Assembly (NCBI GenBank): GCA_030704615.1
Contig: CM060732.1
Location: 39,167,053-39,231,052 of the forward strand
Direction of reading: 5' to 3'
DNA from: Takakia lepidozioides
Taxonomy: Eukaryota > Streptophyta > Takakiopsida > Takakiales > Takakiaceae
Length of the DNA: 64,000 bases
The notes beneath the pieces were generated by a model. It saw nothing but the letters and a program-made list of their open reading frames with translations. It searched no databases and had not been told where the DNA came from. The stretch's first letter is position 1; each line of letters begins with the position of its first letter. The position numbers and the translations under genes are program-made. Shown here one piece after another: positions 23,353 to 32,471 of the stretch.

Positions 23353-24577
23353 TCATCATAGGGTATACAGCAGGGTCATGGTGAAGAGGCCTTCGAATTG
23401 TATGAGCAAATGCAACAGGAAGGGGTGATGCCCAACAGGGTCACATTCATTTGTGATCTCAATGCAATTGCTAGCATAGGAGCGCTGGTAAAGGGTAAGC
23501 AGGTCCATGCTGACATTCTCAAAGTTGGAATTGTGGTATGCGTTAATTTGAAAACCACTCTTGTCGAAATGTATGACATGTATGTCAAATGTGGGAGCGT
23601 CAAGGATGCACGTCAAGTGTTTGACGAAATGCTGAAACAAAATGTGATTTCATGGACTGCCATGATCGCAAGATATGCTCAGCATGGGTATGGTAGGGAA
23701 GCCATCAGATAAACATATACAACATGAAGGCTTCCAGCCAGACGGTATCAATTTTATACCTCTTCTCTCCGCTTGTAGCCATGTGGGCCTATTTGATGAA
23801 GACCATCACTACTTTCATTCCATGAGTCGAGATCATGGCCTTACACGTGCAGTGGAGCATTTTGGCTGCATGGTCGACCTACTTTGCCGTTCAGGGCGAT
23901 TGGATGAGGTAGAACACTTTATTATGAAAATGCCAATAGAACTTGATGCTTGTGTGTGGGTGGCTTTTCTTTGGTACCTGCAGAATTCATGGCAATGTTG
24001 AGTTAGCAGAACATGCTGCAAAATGCATTCTGAAATGCATGCTGGAGCTTACGTGCTACTGTCCAACATCTATGCTACGGCTGGCAGGTAGGATGATACA
24101 ACAAAGGTTAGACAAATAATGGAGGAAATAGGTGTGAGAAAAGAGCCAGGGCGCAGTTGGATTGAGTTGAACACTGACAATACATGAGTTCATGTATTCA
24201 TGAGTTCATGTATTCATGAGTTCGTTATGCATCCAAAAATTAAGGAAATCCATATTGCTGAGCTGAGGAGGTTGTCTGGGCAAATGATGGAGGCACGGTA
24301 CATGCCTGACATGCGCCTTATGTTGCATGACATGGAGGAGGAACAAAATGAATTATCTCTTTGTCACCACAGTGAGAAGCTCGCCATTGTATTTGGACTC
24401 ATCAGCATGTCTCCTGGAATGCCTGTCTGTGTGATCAAGAACGTTCGGGTGTGTCGTGACTGCCACACTGCCAGTAAGTTCATCTCGAAGATTGTTGGGC
24501 GGACACTTGTTGTACAGGATGCGAACCACTTTCATCACTTCCAAGATAGGGTTTGCTCTTGTGGGGATTACTGGTGA
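23353..24577 (+). pseudogene. PPR protein (E/DYW class) pseudogene, 5'-truncated
   Basis: DYW-class PPR proteins bind organellar transcripts and deaminate C to U. This copy starts inside the PPR array (HGEEAFELYEQMQQEGVMPN.., GKQVHADI, ARQVFDEMLKQNVISWTAMI). It breaks frame near 23700, where the next repeat resumes as IQHEGFQPDGINFIPLLSAC, and again near 23990. An in-frame TAG follows YVLLSNIYATAGR near 24090. The last part is open: AELRRLSGQMMEARYMPD, the deaminase HSEKLA motif, CRDCH, and the terminal CSCGDYW. So the catalytic His/Glu and zinc cysteines survive although the RNA-binding part is broken. A 16-bp unit (CATGAGTTCATGTATT) is repeated about 2.5 times at 24183-24222, at the join between the E and DYW parts. 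No introns are seen, as usual for the family. Confidence 0.85.
24183..24222. repeat. 16-bp tandem repeat inside the PPR pseudogene
   Basis: CATGAGTTCATGTATT occurs twice in tandem plus a half copy. It sits where functional DYW proteins have the short segment between the E motifs and the deaminase, and it disrupts the frame. Confidence 0.85.
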
Positions 24578-25130
24578 AGCCAGCAACATGAAAGAAAATC
24601 CAGGGGAAGTCACTTCCAAATATTTCCAATTGACGTGCAAAAAAAATATAGGGTGCAATTTATTTTGAAAAGATAAAAGTTTGAAAATATTTAAAATTAA
24701 TAATGGGTACATTATATTGTGATCAGGTAATTTAAATTAACATAGGGTCTAAAATAATGACTCGTTTCAATTTTTTTCTAAGATTACTATAGGGTTGAGA
24801 TAATACTTATGGAAAATACCAGAGGCTATCCACAATACAATCCTCCTCTGTCAAGGCAGCTCTGCGAAGTAATGGAGCTAAGGGGAGTCGCAAGGGTGTG
24901 CCAACATCCATAGCTACTAGTGTAGATGAGGGAAAATGGTGTTTTGCCCAGCTGTTGCCTTAGTCCTTCATTCAGGGTTGGTATATTGACGTAGGAAGTC
25001 TCGTTAGTATGAGGCTGAAAGTTAGTTACACTCAGCAAAAAAAAAAAAAAAAAAATCCCAGTCAGCTAGGCCAGCCTCTATACATATCGGAGTGGGCTAC
25101 ACGCACTAAACAATAAAACTACTTTATGAA
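24578..25130. other. AT-rich spacer with poly-A tract
   Basis: No gene recognised. An A19 homopolymer lies at 25037-25055, shortly before the mitochondrial insertion. Confidence 0.5.
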
Positions 25131-25200
25131 TTCTGGGAAATGCTTATACGTATGGATCTCGGAAAGGTGCGTAGCACTTCGTTGGACCTTTTTTCTTTCG

Positions 25201-25350
25201 TAAGGGGCCCTCTGGAAGGGCTGGAGTAGTTCTGAAAAAAACAAGAATATACGAAAACAGATTCCATTATGTGAGGCTCACCACGAGGCGTATCATGCAG
25301 GGGAGCTTAATAGAGAGGAAATGCAGATAATATCATCCCATCAGCCCTAG
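25201..25350 (+). pseudogene. Group II intron maturase C-terminal fragment (HNH)
   Basis: In one frame the segment reads KNIRKQIPLCEAHHEAYHAG, the C-x2-HH-x3-H-x-G pattern of the endonuclease end of mitochondrial group II intron proteins, and then stops at 25348-25350. Only the last tens of residues remain and an upstream TAA interrupts the frame at 25201. It lies directly 5' of the domain V hairpin, the normal place for such a reading frame. Confidence 0.65.
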
Positions 25351-25426
25351 GCCTCTATTAATAAGTAACCCATCCCTAGAGACGGACCTGATACAATATT
25401 CTCAGCAATTGAAGTTTTCTGAGTGA

Positions 25427-25486
25427 GAGCTGTATGACAAAAGATTGTCACGTATGGTTCGGAGGGCAACATAGACCGACCCCTAT
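25427..25486 (+). ncRNA. Group II intron domain V/VI remnant
   Basis: The stretch begins GAGCTGTATGACAAAAGATT and continues GTCACGTATGGTTCGG. This matches the conserved domain V hairpin of organellar group II introns (GAGC-GTATG stem, GNAA-like loop region, CGTAYGGTTC return strand). Domain VI follows and the intron ends in TAT at 25486, giving the expected purine/pyrimidine 3' end. As nuclear DNA it is a non-functional relic. Confidence 0.8.
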
Positions 25487-25599
25487 CTATCTTCAACATG
25501 CGTGGCCCAGGAATGACCATGCATAGATTACCTCTATTCGTGCGGTCTGTATCAGTGACAGCATTCCCACTTCCATTACCCATCCCAGTACTGGCAGGT
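25487..25599 (+). pseudogene. cox1: Mitochondrial cox1 exon fragment
   Basis: The exon reads (T)[18 protein letters not shown], then [19 protein letters not shown]. Plant cytochrome c oxidase subunit 1 here has W, L, L, L and S where this has R, S, P, P and P. Each of those five changes is exactly what a single C-to-U edit would correct (CGG to UGG, UCA to UUA, CCA to CUA twice, CCC to UCC). Only one difference (I for L) is not. The exon is 113 bp with a 2-base partial first codon and a complete last codon. That fits the interval between the known mitochondrial insertion sites cox1i511 (group II) and cox1i624 (group I), as I recall them. Confidence 0.9.
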
Positions 25600-25750
25600 G
25601 TATTTGCGCCTGACGAGGTAGCGATGCCTCGGTCGAATTCGACTATATGCTGGGAACTCCGCAAGGACAATCAGCAGGGAACGAACCATGATGGGTAGGT
25701 AAGATTCAAAAAATGAAAAAGAAGACAGGGAGCAGGTGGGGCATATCGCG
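25600..25750 (+). ncRNA. 5' portion of a group I intron (NUMT relic)
   Basis: Directly after the cox1 exon come ACTATATGCTGGGAACTCC and GGACAATCAGCAGGGAAC, core blocks typical of mitochondrial group IB introns. Only the first 150 bases or so are recognisable. Confidence 0.65.
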
Positions 25751-25919
25751 ACTCTTAAATAGACCAACCACACCAATTATGGCGCTATTAAACTACTTCT
25801 CAAAATCTAGAGGACAATTTAAATTCACATATGATCATACCGACGAACAAGTGGATAGATATAGACTCAATTATTAGTTCAGTCACTATGACTTTTGATA
25901 GAGCGCAGAACGTTAATAT

Positions 25920-26672
25920 CAGTGTTGGACCGGCATATAGGTCTTGGGCGGGTATCAACTAGGGTAAGGGTAGTGGTATGAAGGATCATACCAGGCGGGT
26001 ACCTACAACGGCAAAACCCGGCAATACCTTGGTAGGGTAGGATACATTGACTTCTAAAACCTTGGCGCAAAACATATCAGCGGGGTCTTCTTCCTCGCGC
26101 TACCACTCCAATACCATGCATGCGTCGGTTGAGGGACATGATGCAGGGGTAGGGTCTAGGGTAGTTTGAGGTTAGGGATACTAACTACATATAGCGTTTT
26201 CAAGACGGCACTTCAATGAGGATGAGTTACAGGATGCTAATATATTTGAAGAGGAGTAGATGAAATGCAATTTATCAGTTTCTGCTCTTAAAGAGTAATA
26301 GAGAAGAGTTAGGGGCCATTTGGGATATTTTTCAATATCGAAATGGACCATTTGAACAATTGAATAGTTGAAATCTTAATATGATTTAAAGGGCCTCCGT
26401 CCATATTTTATTTATTTTTAAATGAGTTAGAAAGAACTGCACTAGTGTAGCTGGTACCAAACCCTGGCACATACCAGGCTGGTATGACTTTTGAAAGTTT
26501 GTTTAATACCATATCTGTCAGATTTTCACTTTGATACCATACCATATACCATACCAGGCTATTAAATTTACACATCAATTGATACCAATACCATACTGGT
26601 TTCAATAATTCAACTGTACCCAATACCTTTACCCTAGTGGTATCAAAAAACCATGATACCAGTCCAACACTG
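25920..26672. mobile_element. Non-autonomous hAT-like DNA transposon
   Basis: The ends are an exact 11-bp terminal inverted repeat, CAGTGTTGGAC...GTCCAACACTG. Similarity extends inward for about 50 bp, with a shared CTAGGGTAAGGGTA-type block. Flanking 8-mers GTTAATAT (25912-25919) and GTTTATAC (26673-26680) agree at six of eight bases and fit the hAT target-site pattern nTnnnnAn, so they look like a decayed target duplication. The inside has many GGTAT/ATACC units and no transposase frame. Confidence 0.7.
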
Positions 26673-26680
26673 GTTTATAC

Positions 26681-29600
26681 CTTGAATGGTGACAATGCGA
26701 ATGCTTTAAATGAATTTATTTCAATCAAATAATAAATTCAAATGTTTTGAAAAAATAAATTATTGTATTATTAATATAGGGTGTCTAATATTTGTTTGAA
26801 ACAAAAATATATAATTAAAATAGCATAACAAAAATTCACCATGCACAAAATTATGTAATTATAGGGTACTAAAAAATACCCAAAATAAAAGTAATACCCC
26901 CCCCCCCCCCCCCCAACAAAATACCCATTTATCTCATGTGCCCTACACAAGTGATAGAGAGTGACTTCCCCGGAAAGAAAGTGTGTTGTTTCAATTGTGA
27001 GGTTGAAGAGGTCATATATGTTACCACATGCGTAAGCTTTGTAAAGTGGAAAGAAATGATTATAGACTTGAAAGTATAATCATCAGTACACGTCAACCAA
27101 TTGGCTTCCTATGGCGGGGATGATCATTAGAGGTGAAGTACAGCTTGGGGAACATGATGCACTGGAAACATTATTGCAGAGGATATCTCCTTGCTAAAAA
27201 AAAGGATGTTTGTTAGTGCCAAAAAGAGCTCAAGCTGTTCCCCAGAAAAGTGAGGAATACTTTGTGCTCGGTGACTCTTTTGTGGGGGCATACAGTATCT
27301 GGAGACATGTGTTTTTTCTAACTCTGGCAGAGTCATCACAAGTTTAAGATTAAGAGAACACCTCCCTCCCTGTCGGGATCCAAAAAGGACACAGGGTCAA
27401 ATATTAATGAAAGTGAGCTAACATAATCTTAAACACCCATATTCATGGTTGGACCTGCTGTGCATACAAGATCTTTTAAGTCATTTTCACGCAACTGTAT
27501 TTAGAGCCAAACACACTGTGGCAGGCGGTCTGTGGATAGACTGTTCTTGACTGAGCGAGTGAGTGTTTGGCTTCGTTGCTTTCCATCCGGGAGTGTTTGG
27601 TTTCTCACGCAAGGTTTATGTTTGCTTTTTGAGTGTTTGGTGTGTGTTTGTGAGCGAGCAATGCTGATGGTCCAAGTTGGCTTTGGTCCAAAAGCCATGG
27701 AGTCCTACATGGCACCCAATGGATAATGTTGTGAAGGAGTGGAGGAATTTTCTAGGCCTATCTCGAAGAGCTGTGGCCAAAAGTCGTCCATCTTAAAAAC
27801 ATCACATTGTAAATTTCTAGACATATGCCAGTTTATTTTTACTGGCATATGAGCTGGTTTGGTCCATGTAGAAGTAGCCATGACTATGCACACTCCCTTC
27901 AGTTAGGGGTTCCACACCACGTCAATAATTATGGGTGTAAAAAAAACCAAACCAAGCCAAAGTTATCATTGTGGCCAGTCCAGACAAAAGAAATGCTACA
28001 TGGAAAGGAATCTCTAGATAATCTTGTAGACTGTTTGAAAGTCTAGCTCTCAAGTCAAAACTCCATACAAGAGCTTACATTCTTTTGGAGAAAGGCAAAA
28101 ATTTCATATACTTCACATCCCATCACAACACGTACTGAGAGAAGGCCCTTTATCTACACTGCATTTGAGGTTATACAGACTGCTATTCTATGCACCACCT
28201 ATGGCATGAGATGCTATATCCTTACTATCATGTCCTGCTTCTTATACAATCCCTTCTATTTCAAAGTAAGACTAAGATGGCATGAAAGAACAAACCACCC
28301 CAAGAAAATAGAGCAACATTTCTGTTTCTATTGTCTGCATCTTCCTCTTTCTGCAAGGACACCACTGAGATGTGTAAGATAAACAAATTCTGAGATGCGT
28401 AAGATAAACAATGAAGATATTGAGTTACTGCTTTTAGTGGACATCATAAATTCTTTCTTTCTTTCTTTTCTTTCTTATAGCAATGCCGGCCGTTGACTTT
28501 TTGGGCTATGTCTCTTGCTTTGCCAAAATAATTACTTCAATTTTTATTTATTTATTTATTTTTAACAGGGGACGGTGGCCCTGATAATTTTATCGAAAAG
28601 ATAAAACCCTTTGAGTGCCCGAAGGCTGCCATAAGGCTTGACTCATGGTGGGCCGTGCTGGATAACTCTAGATCAGTAAAATTTTCTGAACTTCAATACA
28701 TTTCACACGACCCTACACAACACATTGGCTCTAAAGAAAGTATACAAGGTAATCGGCACACCTTGATAGGCTGGGATGACGGATAGTCCTACACTGAACT
28801 CAGTTACGCATTGTCCTTAAAGCTGCGGGCCACAGGGTTGAGTGGGCACCCATACTATAATTTGAACAGTTGCAATGGATGCCCAACCATTCACATCCTT
28901 GGCCAGGGTAAACCATACTCGAATTTCATGCGAGTGCTGAAACTTGAATATTCTCGACAAAACTAAGGAGAATGACTGTAGGAGTCCTATAGGAGTAACG
29001 ATAGCTGCTTGATCCCTATAATGCAGAGGAGGAGATGGATCGTCACCTGTGAAGTAGAAGCTCCACGAGGAAGCTGCAGCCTTGCATAATGATCCACCGA
29101 CAGCTTCCCTCCTTCCCCCAACAATCGCTAATCAGTTGGTGATCCCTGCAGGACCTCTCCCTTTAGACAACACCACTGAGGACACTAGTACACCAACAGT
29201 TTGGATGCCTACCATCACCAATGAGAGCCCGGAGAATGTTTTCAGACGACAACAAGGAGTCTGACGAAGAAGATGAAGCCACAACCTCTTCGGACCTGTT
29301 AGATGCTCTTACGACGCCCATGTTTTGCACCTTGCTGCTGCATTGCACCTCCCTGCATAGTGTGCCTGTGATTGCCGGACTGAGAGGCCGAGGACCCACA
29401 ACCACACAGGGTAACATCTCGGTAACATGGTGAGCTTCTCAGCTGCAGCAGATCAGTGCTAGTGGCGCCTATGGCGCTTTGCGAGGCAAGCCAGCAAGTA
29501 GTTCTAGTTAAATAGGGGATAAAACACCCACATACATGGCTGTTTTGTCGATTATACACAGCCAAGCATGGGGTTAAAGCGCCCAACTTTCATAGGACAA

Positions 29601-30880
29601 GCACGTATATATTTTTGGGTGCGTGGTCAACTTGTGGGGAGAAGAAAACGCAATTAGCTGAAAGCCATCATCTTGCGGGCTCTACCTAACCGTTGAGTTC
29701 TGCAGCTTGCTTGTGCTACGAACTTACAGTCATGTGAGCAATCCGCTTGGGAGAGCACTTTGAGCGGCTGTAAAGCACAACACTGTGTCCCCAAATGTAG
29801 GATTGCTTGTTTATCATCTCATGGTGTCCAAGGGCTGTAAATTGTGTTAATAGGCGCAAGACTCTAGTGGATTCAGGAAGCTTTATAAAACAGAAAGAAG
29901 GGGAGGAACACTGTATGTTTTGCCAATTCAAGAAGAGAATAAGCCCGGGGTGGCAGAGTAACTTGCATTCCATATGGCATGTGGCTTCCTTACGAGTCTA
30001 ATGGAGTGTGAATTGAGCGAGAGTTCTTTGATTGTGGGTGCAAGTTATCATCAGTTGTATGTGATCTCAGTCCCTTCATGACTTGGCTAATCAGTAAGTA
30101 GTAGATGGTGGGATTACGGTTTTAAGTAATAAAGTGTCGTCTGTCAAGGTATTGAAGGAACATAAAAAGGTGGCAGTAACGACAACCCAACGACAATCAT
30201 CATTATTTTCAAGCCCTAACCGTGCTTGGGTTGCTGCTAACTAGAGATGGATGGATGACTCACTGTAAATCTCTGAACGATGAACGTATGGATGGTGAAT
30301 GGATGGAGACAAGTTATGTTTAGATTTTTAGGCTTCAATGTAAACCATTCATTCATTGAACTAGGCATCCAATATTGAGGGCTCTGTTTTCTTTTTCTTT
30401 TTCTTTTTCCTGTTTCCGTTGTCTATTTAGGTGATTTCAATTTTAAGACATCGGAGCTTCTTTTTTGTTTTTCTGGAAAATTGTACAACCATTTCGAGCA
30501 CGAAGGAGTGAGTTAATCTGAACCACTAATTTGATTGAATCTCTTGTAGTTGAAGCTTGTTTACAAATGATCTCTGACCTAAGTTCAATCTCTTCAAATT
30601 CAAGTTTGACTAATGACGACGGGCTAGGTAATAATTAGGCTTTCTTTTTTCTTTTTTCTTTTTTAAAAATTTAAAGGGGATGGAGGCCCTGCAAATCATA
30701 TTAATAATAAAATGTTACAGCTGGAGGAAAAAATAACCTCCCAGCTTTCTTGAAACCCAGTGAATCTCTGGACACTTTTCTTTTTCTTTTTTTAAGAAAA
30801 GAAAAATCTGTGAAGACTACTATGGTGCGTAGCAACTGTTATGTTTATCAGTATGCTATTTAAGGCTTTGGATTGAGTCA
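26681..30880. other. Repeat-rich gene-free stretch
   Basis: No gene recognised. It includes a C18 run (26897-26914), three GAGTGTTTGG units at about 27560-27640, a TTTC-rich run (28452-28478) and a TTTA run (28540-28562). Two related segments lie about 2.1 kb apart: GGGGACGGTGGCCCTG at about 28570 and GGGGATGGAGGCCCTG at about 30676. Each is preceded by T-rich sequence and followed by AT-rich sequence, probably ends of a dispersed element. Confidence 0.4.
26897..26914. repeat. C18 homopolymer
   Basis: Uninterrupted run of 18 cytosines; length may be unreliable in sequencing. Confidence 0.9.
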
Positions 30881-30881
30881 C

Positions 30882-30889
30882 TATATAAA
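30882..30889 (+). promoter_or_regulatory. TATA box of the secreted repeat-protein gene
   Basis: TATATAAA lies about 120 bp upstream of the ATG at 31011, at a normal plant TATA-to-ATG distance. It implies that the open frame upstream of 31011 is not translated. Confidence 0.6.
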
Positions 30890-31010
30890 CGAAGGCTTGG
30901 AGTGGCTTACCAACAATTTGTGTGGGCGTGAGCTTGCTATAGGTCTGGGAAGGGAGGAAGAGGTGAGTCTAGGTCTAGCTAAAGGATTGATTGCTTGCCC
31001 ATTGCTTGCA

Positions 31011-32351
31011 ATGAAGACTGTACAACGGATTCGTATGGTGCCTTTCCTCTTGTTTCTGATTTTCTTAGTAGGGATTGTGCAAGCCGATTGTCGTACAGCT
31101 GTTGCTGGTACTATTGTTGATAATAAAGCTCGTCCTTGCGATTTGGAGAGTGGAAGTGGAGGGGTTGGGACCAAACATGATTCAGAGAGTGTAGTGGTGG
31201 GTGACACTAGCAGTAAAGCTCGTCCATCCGATTTGGAGAGTGAAAGTGAAGGTGTTGGGAACAAGCATGACTCAGAGGAGGGTGACAGCGGTCCAAGATT
31301 TCCCGGTGGGCCTTCTCCTCTTCCAGAAGCTGTGGCATGGGCAAGTGGGTATGGTAATCTGAAGTATTTCGACGCTAAACATCCATTTTGGCATCTTCCT
31401 CCGTTTGGAAGTTTTGGACATTTCGGAGGTTATCCAGGTTTATTTCCCGGTGGCGGCGGTCTAGGATTTCCCAGTGGTGGCTTTCTAGGATATCCTAGTG
31501 GTGGCGTTCCAGGATATCCCAGTGGTGGCGTTCCAGGATATCCCAGTGGTGGCGTTCCAGGATTTCCCAATGTGCCTCCTCCAGAAGTTGTGGCATGGGC
31601 AAGTGGGTATGGTAATCTGAAGTACTTCGACGCTAAACATCCGTTCTGGCTTGCTCCTCCGTTTGGAAGTTTTGGACATTTCGGAGGTTATCCTGGGTTG
31701 TTTCCCAGTGGCGGCGGTCCAGGATATCCCAGTGGTGGCTTTCCCACATATCCTAGTGGTGGGGTTCTAGGACAGCCCAGTGGTGGCGTTCCAACATATC
31801 CCAGTGGACAGCCCAGTGGTGCAGGCGTTCCAACATATCCCAGTGGACAGCCCAATGGTGCAGGCGTTCCAACATATCCCAGTGGACAGCCCAGTGGTGC
31901 AGGCGTTCCAACATATCCGAGTGGACAGCCCAGTGGTGCAGGCGTTCCAACATATCCGAGTGGACAGCCCAGTGGTGCAGGCGTTCCAACATATCCTAGT
32001 GGACAGCCCAATGGTGGCGTTCCAACATATCCCAGTGGACAGCCCAATGGTGGCGCTCCAACATATCCCAGTGGTGGGGTTCCAGGACAGCCTAGTGGTG
32101 GCGTTCCAACATATCCCAGTGGTGGAGTTCCAGCATATTTTAGTGGTGGCATTACAGGACAGCCCAGTGGTGGGGTTCCAGCATATTTTAGTGGTGGCGT
32201 TACAGGACAGCCCAATGGTGGGGTTCCAGCATATTTTAGTGGTGGCGTTCCAGGACAGCCCAGTGGTGGGGCTCCAACATATCCCAGTGGTGGGGTTCCA
32301 GGACAGCCTAGTGGTGGCGTTCAAGGACATCCCAGTGTGCCTCCTCCATGA
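31011..32351 (+). CDS. Secreted Gly/Pro/Tyr repeat protein, unknown family
   Basis: Single exon, about 446 aa from the ATG at 31011, chosen because it begins a clear signal peptide (MKTVQRIRMVPFLLFLIFLV..VQA) and follows a TATA box. After an acidic segment with two SKARPSDLES-like units come two copies of a module, VAWASGYGNLKYFDAKHPFW then PPFGSFGHFGGYPGLFP, each followed by FPSGG/YPSGG runs. The second half is about 25 short repeats of the type GVPTYPSGQPSGA; the best-preserved block is a 39-bp unit in tandem at about 31800-32010. There is no cysteine in the repeats. The composition suits a cell-wall or extracellular structural protein (inference). I do not recognise the YGNLKYFDAKHPFW module. 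Sequence after the stop resembles a third module, so the present stop may be derived. Confidence 0.75.
   Translation: MKTVQRIRMVPFLLFLIFLVGIVQADCRTAVAGTIVDNKARPCDLESGSGGVGTKHDSESVVVGDTSSKARPSDLESESEGVGNKHDSEEGDSGPRFPGGPSPLPEAVAWASGYGNLKYFDAKHPFWHLPPFGSFGHFGGYPGLFPGGGGLGFPSGGFLGYPSGGVPGYPSGGVPGYPSGGVPGFPNVPPPEVVAWASGYGNLKYFDAKHPFWLAPPFGSFGHFGGYPGLFPSGGGPGYPSGGFPTYPSGGVLGQPSGGVPTYPSGQPSGAGVPTYPSGQPNGAGVPTYPSGQPSGAGVPTYPSGQPSGAGVPTYPSGQPSGAGVPTYPSGQPNGGVPTYPSGQPNGGAPTYPSGGVPGQPSGGVPTYPSGGVPAYFSGGITGQPSGGVPAYFSGGVTGQPNGGVPAYFSGGVPGQPSGGAPTYPSGGVPGQPSGGVQGHPSVPPP
31800..32010. repeat. 39-bp tandem minisatellite within coding sequence
   Basis: Five to six near-identical copies encode SGQPSGAGVPTYP. 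Copies differ by single bases (for example CCCAGT, CCGAGT, CCTAGT), mostly synonymous, which suggests selection for the peptide or recent amplification. Confidence 0.9.
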
Positions 32352-32471
32352 GCTGTGACATGTGCAAGTATTGGTTATGGTAATGAGGTGTATTGCATTA
32401 CTAAAAATCCATAGTACCATTCTCCTCAGTTAGAAACTATGGCATTGGCAAGTGGTCATGGTTATCCATGA
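32338..32471 (+). pseudogene. Degenerate extra module downstream of the stop
   Basis: Reading on in frame past the TGA gives PP-stop-AVTCASIGYGNEVYCITKNP-stop. This parallels PPEVVAWASGYGNLKYFDAKHP of the intact modules. A second faint copy (ETMALASGHGYP) follows. The current stop codon therefore lies where intact modules have a Glu codon. Confidence 0.7.

Larger units (their letters stand above)
25131..25750 (+). other. Mitochondrial DNA insertion (NUMT) from the cox1 locus
   Basis: The order seen is: the tail of a group II intron maturase (HNH region) ending at a TAG at 25348-25350; a group II domain V-like hairpin at about 25427-25462; a 113-bp cox1 exon at 25487-25599; then the start of a group I intron with the characteristic ACTATATGCTGGGAACTCC and AATCAGCAGG segments. 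Introns are kept and editable cytidines are unedited, so transfer was by DNA, not cDNA. The outer limits are approximate: organellar character fades upstream of about 25130 and downstream of about 25750. Confidence 0.85.

Noticed and set aside
25037-25055. A19 tract as a retrotransposon tail next to the NUMT
   Set aside because: No reverse-transcriptase remnant or target duplication found beside it.
30873-31010. N-terminal extension of the repeat protein
   Set aside because: It begins before the TATA box and has no ATG; the signal peptide at 31011 marks the real start.
31688-32420. Long open frames on the minus strand and in another plus frame across the repeat-protein gene
   Set aside because: They arise because the repeat unit lacks stops in all frames; no signal peptide, start context or family likeness.
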